Source of the DNA: Thermodesulfobacteriota bacterium
GTDB taxonomy: Bacteria > Desulfobacterota_D > UBA1144 > Nemesobacterales > UBA2774
Direction: 5' to 3'
DNA: 10,214 nucleotides
Assembly (NCBI GenBank): GCA_039028315.1
Contig: JBCCIH010000078.1
Span: 1 to 10,214, forward strand
Of this stretch, positions 6,041 to 10,214 are shown piece after piece. Both the position numbers and the translations under genes were made by a program. Numbering within the stretch: the first letter of the stretch is position 1; every line of letters starts with the position of its first letter. A model generated the notes under the pieces. The model was not told where the DNA came from, did not search any database, and saw only the letters and a program-made list of their open reading frames with translations.

Positions 6041-7372
6041 CTAAATGTATCTTCCAGGGTTAAGAATATTATCTGGATCAAAATTTGATTTTATTTTCTT
6101 CATTATAGATCTCCCAGAACCCAAATCTCCCCATACGTCAATCTCAGATTTAACAGATATTGGCGCTTCTTGGACAACTAGGTGCCCTCCTAAGGCGGCA
6201 GCAAAACTTCTTAGACTATTGATGCTAGCAATAGTATTTGAATCCTCTGCACTGAAAGAAATAATGCAAATTCCACTTCCAGCCCTAACAGATACATATG
6301 GTGTAATGCCGTTTTTAGACGATAATGCATCAAGACTCATTAGCAGCTTTGGTATATCAGATACTAAAACACTGGCTTTAGACACTGTTCGCTGTGTATT
6401 TGATAAAGCCCAGGGGAAGTTTATAACATCATCCCAAAACCCAAGCTCAACTTCGTCTGAGAGTACTGTTCCCGATCCATTGTTGTTACTACAAATTTGC
6501 TTTGCTTTTGAAATCTGGTCTTTAACAGCTTGCTCTACATTTCGTATTCTTACTGCTAGCAAATAATTGTCGGCTTTGTACTTAATCGAATTGTTCTCAG
6601 ATAGAGCTAAGGCCAGTGTAGGATTTATCAATTCTAGCGATGTAATCGCCAGGTCTGAGCTTGTAAGCATCATCAGCGCATTATGACAATCATCAATAGA
6701 AGAAAAGTTGGCAAGATATGTCTGCGAATACTCAGGTACAGCATATAGCCTAAACGTTGCTTCAACTATTATTCCGAGCGTGCCGAGCGAACCAACAAAT
6801 AATTTTGGAAGATCGTAGCCAGCTACATTCTTAACTACTTTAGCTCCCCCTTTAAAAATGCTACCGTCTGCTTGGACAACTTTTAACCCAATTAGTAATT
6901 CTCTAAAGGTGCCATACCTAAACCGAAGTGGACCGCTGTCATTTGACGCGATTATGCCACCTAGGCTAGCTCCGTGTTGAATGTGCGGGGGATCAATTGC
7001 TAAAAACTGGTTTTCTTTACCAAGCTCGGACTGCAGATCCTCAATCGATATACCAGATTGTGTAGTTGCCACCAGATCTGATGATGCATGTTCAAGAACC
7101 TGATTTAAATTTTTTGTGCTTAGAATAATGTCGGCTGAAGGGGGTTTGTTACCTAAAAATGATTTTGTGCCGCCGCCTGTAGGAATAACACTTAAAGAGT
7201 GTTTTGTAGCAAGTTTCATAATCTCTGAAACTTCTTCTACGCTACTTGGAAATACAACTGCTTTGGGCATAACGTCATCAAGGCTGTGGGCCTTAAGACT
7301 ATCAGATTCCAAAATAGTATTGCCCTCGCCCACAATATTTCGCAAATTATTAATAACAGATTTTTTCAGCAT
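6041..7372 (-). CDS. glcE: Glycolate oxidase FAD-binding subunit GlcE
   Basis: GlcE is the second flavin-domain subunit of glycolate oxidase, needed with GlcD and GlcF for activity. The product has a PCMH-type FAD-binding domain in its N-terminal half: PTGGGTK (64-70), SLGGIIASNDSG (137-147 region), FRYGTFRELLIG (151-162) and VKNVAGYDLPKLFVGSLGTLG (180-200), the last a typical GlcE signature. The C-terminus ends with FDPDNILNPGRYI, also usual for the family. At 443 residues it is longer than E. coli GlcE (350), the extra sequence lying in the middle and C-terminal part. It starts 27 bases after glcD stops and is followed by the DUF3891 gene after 19 bases. The absence of the GEHGVG motif seen in GlcD separates the two paralogues and argues against a second catalytic GlcD. 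Confidence 0.94.
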   Translation of the reverse strand: MLKKSVINNLRNIVGEGNTILESDSLKAHSLDDVMPKAVVFPSSVEEVSEIMKLATKHSLSVIPTGGGTKSFLGNKPPSADIILSTKNLNQVLEHASSDLVATTQSGISIEDLQSELGKENQFLAIDPPHIQHGASLGGIIASNDSGPLRFRYGTFRELLIGLKVVQADGSIFKGGAKVVKNVAGYDLPKLFVGSLGTLGIIVEATFRLYAVPEYSQTYLANFSSIDDCHNALMMLTSSDLAITSLELINPTLALALSENNSIKYKADNYLLAVRIRNVEQAVKDQISKAKQICSNNNGSGTVLSDEVELGFWDDVINFPWALSNTQRTVSKASVLVSDIPKLLMSLDALSSKNGITPYVSVRAGSGICIISFSAEDSNTIASINSLRSFAAALGGHLVVQEAPISVKSEIDVWGDLGSGRSIMKKIKSNFDPDNILNPGRYI

Positions 7373-7399
7373 TAGTTTTAAATTCTATACAAATTTAGA

Positions 7400-8887
7400 T
7401 TAATACATCTCGCCCATACCCTTTTTCTGAACCGGATGCACATGGTAGGTCTTCATACCCGGCTCAACGCATGTTCTGGGCGTGGGAAATAATTTCCCAG
7501 GATTACACAAGCCTTTACTATCGAAAGCACATCTAATCAGATTCATAGCGTTTAGATCATTTTCATCAAACATAAGTGATAGATGGCTCTTTTTATCATA
7601 ACCCACGCCATGCTCGCCGGTTATACTGCCGCCTTTATCAACGCATACTCTTAATATTTCTCCGGCAAGCTCAAGTGTTTTCTCCAAATCTCCCTCTTTA
7701 GTGGAATCATAAAGAACAAGCGGGTGCAGATTACCATCGCCGGCATGAAACACATTTGCAACCCTAAGACCATATTTCTCGCTTAGCTCTGCTATTTCAG
7801 ATAGCACCTCTGCTAGCTTGCTCCTCGGTATAACACCGTCTTGCACGTAGTAGTCTGAGCTGATTCTCCCCATAGCAGGAAATGCGCTCTTTCTGCCTTT
7901 CCAAAATAGTTCCCTTTCTTCCGCATCTTTGGCCACTTTTATTTCAATTGCTTTGTTATGCTTTAAAACCTCTTCAACAATAGGCATCTGAGCCTCTACC
8001 TCTGCTTCTGGACCGTCTAATTCAACAAGTAATATAGCGCCCGCGTCTACCGGATATCCTGCATGTACGGCTGCTTCGACTGATTGTATGCAGAAGCTAT
8101 CCATTATCTCCATTCCTGCCGGTATCACTCCCCTTGCTGTTATACCAGACACGGAAGCTCCTGCATCCTCAACATGATCAAAAGAAGCAAAGAGCGTTTT
8201 AACTGTTTGTGGCTTTTTTATTATCTTAAGAGTGACTTGTGTGACTATTCCCAAAAGGCCTTCTGAACCAACGACTAGTCCAGTAAGATCATATCCAGGG
8301 TGATCCAAAGTCTTGCCCCCAACCTCTATTATCTCACCATCGGGCATAACCATTTCAACACCCAGCACATGATTAGTTGTAGCGCCGTACTTAAGACAAT
8401 GTACACCTCCAGAGTTTTCTGCCACATTACCCCCAATAGTACACACGAGTTGGCTCGATGGATCGGGAGCGTAGTAGTATCCATGTGGACTTACTGCGTT
8501 TGTAACCCAGAGGTTTACTACCCCAGGCTGTACTACTACTCTTTGGTTTGGAATATCGACATCTAAGATTTTATTCATCTTAGATAGGGAAATCACTATT
8601 CCTTCCTCAGTGGGAAGCGCACCTCCGGAGAGTCCTGTGCCAGCTCCCCTAGGAACAAATGGAACTTCTTCCTTGTGGCATTCTTTGATTACTTGCGATA
8701 CTTGTCCTGCAGTACTGGGTAGTACAACAAATATAGGTTTTATCCTATGGCCTGCTAGCGCATCACTATCATATGCAATTAGCTCATCCTCTGTATAGAT
8801 GACCCCTTCATTGCCTATAATTTCTATAAGCTTTTCTCTAAATTTGTTCTTCCAAGATGAAGATTTTGTTTTATGTTCAGTAGTCAT
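7400..8887 (-). CDS. glcD: Glycolate oxidase catalytic subunit GlcD
   Basis: GlcD is the FAD-dependent subunit that oxidises glycolate to glyoxylate. The 495-residue product matches the E. coli length (499). The FAD-binding domain shows PRGAGTGLSGGA (79-90), a PDPSSQ segment followed by GGNVAENSGG (141-161) and DLTGLVVGSEGLLGI (200-214). The C-terminal FAD-oxidase domain has HAGDGNLHP (381-389) and GEHGVGYDKK (424-433), whose histidines 381, 388 and 426 are the expected metal and substrate ligands. It ends with the family's CNPGKLFP followed by a roughly 28-residue extension. The related D-lactate dehydrogenases (Dld/LldD type) share the fold, so D-lactate or other 2-hydroxy acids could also be used, but the glcE and glcF neighbours favour glycolate. 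It is the first gene of the operon and has its own promoter upstream. The ribosome binding site is not obvious. The operon diverges from rplM. Confidence 0.96.
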   Translation of the reverse strand: MTTEHKTKSSSWKNKFREKLIEIIGNEGVIYTEDELIAYDSDALAGHRIKPIFVVLPSTAGQVSQVIKECHKEEVPFVPRGAGTGLSGGALPTEEGIVISLSKMNKILDVDIPNQRVVVQPGVVNLWVTNAVSPHGYYYAPDPSSQLVCTIGGNVAENSGGVHCLKYGATTNHVLGVEMVMPDGEIIEVGGKTLDHPGYDLTGLVVGSEGLLGIVTQVTLKIIKKPQTVKTLFASFDHVEDAGASVSGITARGVIPAGMEIMDSFCIQSVEAAVHAGYPVDAGAILLVELDGPEAEVEAQMPIVEEVLKHNKAIEIKVAKDAEERELFWKGRKSAFPAMGRISSDYYVQDGVIPRSKLAEVLSEIAELSEKYGLRVANVFHAGDGNLHPLVLYDSTKEGDLEKTLELAGEILRVCVDKGGSITGEHGVGYDKKSHLSLMFDENDLNAMNLIRCAFDSKGLCNPGKLFPTPRTCVEPGMKTYHVHPVQKKGMGEMY

Positions 8888-8916
8888 AGTATATAGTATT
8901 TGTGTTTACGGGCATC

Positions 8917-8945
8917 ATTATATCATTATTAGATGAGTAGACCAA
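8917..8945 (-). promoter_or_regulatory. Predicted promoter of the glcD-glcE-DUF3891-glcF operon
   Basis: On the minus strand a perfect TATAAT (8922-8917) lies 17 bases after TTGGTC (8945-8940), which matches only the first half of the -35 consensus. Transcription should begin near 8910, giving a leader of about 23 bases before the glcD ATG at 8887. The poor -35 would suit a promoter that needs an activator, such as a glycolate-responsive regulator, but no regulator gene is in the window. Confidence 0.55.
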
Positions 8946-8990
8946 TTTTAGCACGCATTGTTATTTCGGAATTTAAGAAGAGACAAGCTC

Positions 8991-9018
8991 TTGACAATCA
9001 GCTGTGAATTGGTACATT
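8991..9018 (+). promoter_or_regulatory. Predicted promoter of the rplM-rpsI operon
   Basis: A perfect -35 TTGACA (8991-8996) is followed after 16 bases by TACATT (9013-9018), matching four of six -10 positions. The expected start near 9025 gives a leader of about 28 bases. It is back to back with the glc promoter within a 165-base intergenic region. Confidence 0.65.
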
Positions 9019-9052
9019 CAATGGTTTATTTCTATTATTAGAGGCTAAAAAA

Positions 9053-9481
9053 ATGAAGAGCTACATGGCTAAAACAGAAGATTTCGATAAAAAATGGTAC
9101 CTGATAGATGGTGACGGGAAAACTGTTGGAAGGCTTGCTACAAGAATTGCAAACATTTTGAGAGGTAAAGACAAGCCCCAGTACACACCGCATGCTGACA
9201 TAGGAGACTTTGTTATAGTTGTTAATGCGGAAAAACTACATTTCTCAGGTGATAAGTGGAACCAAAAAACATATTACAGACATACAAACCATCCGGGCGG
9301 TATTAAAGAGACTTCCGCACAAGATTTGCGTGAAGAGAACCCGGAGCAGATAATAGAGAAAGCTGTTTGGGGAATGTTGCCGAAGAACAAATGGCAGAAA
9401 AAATTAATAAGCAGGTTAAAGGTTTACGCGGGGAACGAACACCCACATGCTCCTCAGCAGCCTGAAACATTGGAGGTATAG
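9053..9481 (+). CDS. rplM: 50S ribosomal protein L13
   Basis: L13 is an early-assembling protein of the large ribosomal subunit. The 142 residues equal the E. coli length. The N-terminus MKSYMAKTEDFDKKWYLIDG is typical, followed by GKTVGRLATRIANILRGK (22-39), the AVWGMLPKNKW region (104-114) and LKVYAGNEHPHAPQQP near the C-terminus, which together form the L13 signature. The ATG at 9053 has GAGG eight bases upstream and matches the family start, so the later Met5 is not needed. It is the first gene of the plus-strand operon and rpsI follows after eight bases, the usual pairing in bacteria. Confidence 0.98.
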   Translation: MKSYMAKTEDFDKKWYLIDGDGKTVGRLATRIANILRGKDKPQYTPHADIGDFVIVVNAEKLHFSGDKWNQKTYYRHTNHPGGIKETSAQDLREENPEQIIEKAVWGMLPKNKWQKKLISRLKVYAGNEHPHAPQQPETLEV

Positions 9482-9489
9482 TCAGAGAC

Positions 9490-9882
9490 ATGGCTGAAGT
9501 TAATTACTACGGAACAGGAAGAAGAAAAACCTCTATTGCCCGTGTTTGGCTAAAACCGGGTGATGGTAAAGTCACAATAAATAAAAGAGAAGCATCAGAA
9601 TATTTCCCAAGAGATTCATGGGTTGTGCATGCGCTAGAGCCTTTGGATACAACAAACACTAAAGGCAAATATGATGTTTTAATAAAAGTAAAGGGAGGGG
9701 GTCTAACTGGGCAGTCTGGTGCCGTAAGACACGGTCTAGCCAGAGCACTGCTTCAGGTAGACGACTCTCACAGACAACCTCTTAAGGCAGCAGGTCAGCT
9801 TAGAAGAGACTCCAGAATGGTTGAGAGAAAGAAATATGGACTCAAAAAAGCGAGAAAAGGACCACAGTTCTCAAAGAGGTAA
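9490..9882 (+). CDS. rpsI: 30S ribosomal protein S9
   Basis: S9 is a small-subunit protein whose basic C-terminal tail reaches the P-site tRNA. The 130 residues equal the E. coli length. Visible signatures are YYGTGRRKTSIARVWL near the start, GGGLTGQSGAVRHGLARALL (69-88) and the tail KYGLKKARKGPQFSKR with its terminal Lys-Arg. GGAGG at 9472-9476, inside the end of rplM, is 13 bases from the ATG; this is long, so reinitiation after rplM may help. An inositol-3-phosphate synthase gene follows after eight bases, which is not the usual neighbour. Confidence 0.98.
   Translation: MAEVNYYGTGRRKTSIARVWLKPGDGKVTINKREASEYFPRDSWVVHALEPLDTTNTKGKYDVLIKVKGGGLTGQSGAVRHGLARALLQVDDSHRQPLKAAGQLRRDSRMVERKKYGLKKARKGPQFSKR
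9875..9879 (+). promoter_or_regulatory. Ribosome binding site for the TTG-started inositol-3-phosphate synthase
   Basis: AGAGG at the very end of rpsI is 11 bases before the TTG at 9891. It supports this start, since the next in-frame ATG lies 30 codons later within the conserved nucleotide-binding region. Confidence 0.5.
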
Positions 9883-9890
9883 TTTACACA

Positions 9891-10214
9891 TTGGCTACCA
9901 ATAAGAAAAAAAAGAAATCTAACAAAAAATTAAACAAAATCTCTGCGCCAAAAGGAAAACTAGGAGTACTTTTGCCCGGAATGAGCGGAGCTGTTAGCAC
10001 CACTTTTGTTGCTGGCGTTGAGGCAATCAAAGCAGGTTTAGGTAAGCCAATTGGCTCCCTTACTCAAATGGGGACAATCAGAATTGGCAAAAGGACCGAT
10101 AAAAACTCACCCTTAATAAAAGATTTTATTCCTTTGCGTGATTTAGATGATCTGGTTTTTGCAGGTTGGGATATTTTTCCAGACGACTGCTATGAAGCAT
10201 CCCTTAAGGCAGGA
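9891..10214 (+). CDS. ino1: Inositol-3-phosphate synthase, N-terminal part, cut by window edge
   Basis: The enzyme converts glucose 6-phosphate to 1D-myo-inositol 3-phosphate with NAD as cofactor, the first step towards inositol phospholipids or inositol-based solutes. The 108 codons present are open to the window end. Residues from about 24 on read GVLLPGMSGAVSTTFVAGVE, a glycine-rich NAD-binding strand-loop-helix, followed by KPIGSLTQMGTIRIGKR, SPLIKDFIPL, DLDDLVFAGWDIFPDD and CYEA, a run highly typical of bacterial inositol-3-phosphate synthases. The TTG start adds a lysine-rich leader of about 22 residues, with nine lysines in the first 16, that is not part of the enzyme fold. It begins eight bases after rpsI stops, so it should be transcribed with rplM-rpsI. 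An A8 run at 9906-9913 in the leader may be prone to slippage. The family call is firm; the exact start is less so. Confidence 0.92.
   Translation, partial: MATNKKKKKSNKKLNKISAPKGKLGVLLPGMSGAVSTTFVAGVEAIKAGLGKPIGSLTQMGTIRIGKRTDKNSPLIKDFIPLRDLDDLVFAGWDIFPDDCYEASLKAG

Noticed and set aside
6045..6566. Plus-strand open frame of 173 codons
   Set aside because: Antisense to the C-terminal half of glcE, with no ribosome binding site or domain; glcE motifs are unambiguous.
6041..8887. Possibility that glcD and glcE are a recent duplication or a split gene
   Set aside because: Each has its own complete FAD-binding domain and distinct C-terminus, matching the known separate GlcD and GlcE subunits.
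8978..8992. AAGAG-ACAAG-CTCTT inverted repeat before rplM
   Set aside because: Only five base pairs and not centred on the promoter; easily due to chance.

Overview
This AT-leaning window (roughly 40% GC by eye) reads as chromosomal core sequence from a free-living, didermic, respiring bacterium. Support comes from three-subunit glycolate oxidase, an NhaA antiporter, two predicted lipoproteins and an rplM-rpsI pair. No mobile element, tRNA, rRNA, CRISPR array or phage gene was seen. Taxonomy cannot be fixed from the sequence; an uncultured marine or environmental lineage near the old Deltaproteobacteria is a weak guess only. Genes are tightly packed, and four of eleven use TTG or GTG starts.

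Layout: (1) 1-665, minus strand: 5' part of a luciferase-like flavin monooxygenase running off the left edge. (2) 666-808: divergent intergenic region with a strong nhaA promoter and an 11-bp perfect inverted repeat over its -35 element. (3) 809-2629, plus strand: nhaA, then a DUF1461/Lit-like four-helix membrane protein. (4) 2626-3303, minus strand: a lipoprotein with a zincin motif (HELGH) and a His-Ser repeat tail, whose stop codon overlaps that of the membrane protein. (5) 3426-3929, plus strand: an unrecognised small lipoprotein, divergent from the zincin. (6) 3934-8887, minus strand: an operon glcD-glcE-DUF3891-glcF with gaps of 9 to 27 nt. (7) 9053 to the right edge, plus strand: rplM, rpsI and the start of an inositol-3-phosphate synthase gene.

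How the genes work together: GlcD, GlcE and GlcF should oxidise glycolate to glyoxylate and pass electrons to the respiratory chain, so the organism can probably use glycolate, for example from phototrophs. A conserved protein of unknown function (DUF3891) is inserted between glcE and glcF and is the best candidate here for an undescribed partner of this pathway. NhaA exports Na+ in exchange for H+. The Lit-like membrane protein lies close to two lipoproteins, which is suggestive but not operonic. The zincin with a metal-binding tail and the inositol phosphate synthase behind ribosomal protein genes are the other unusual points. I did not find a clear new defence or mobile system.
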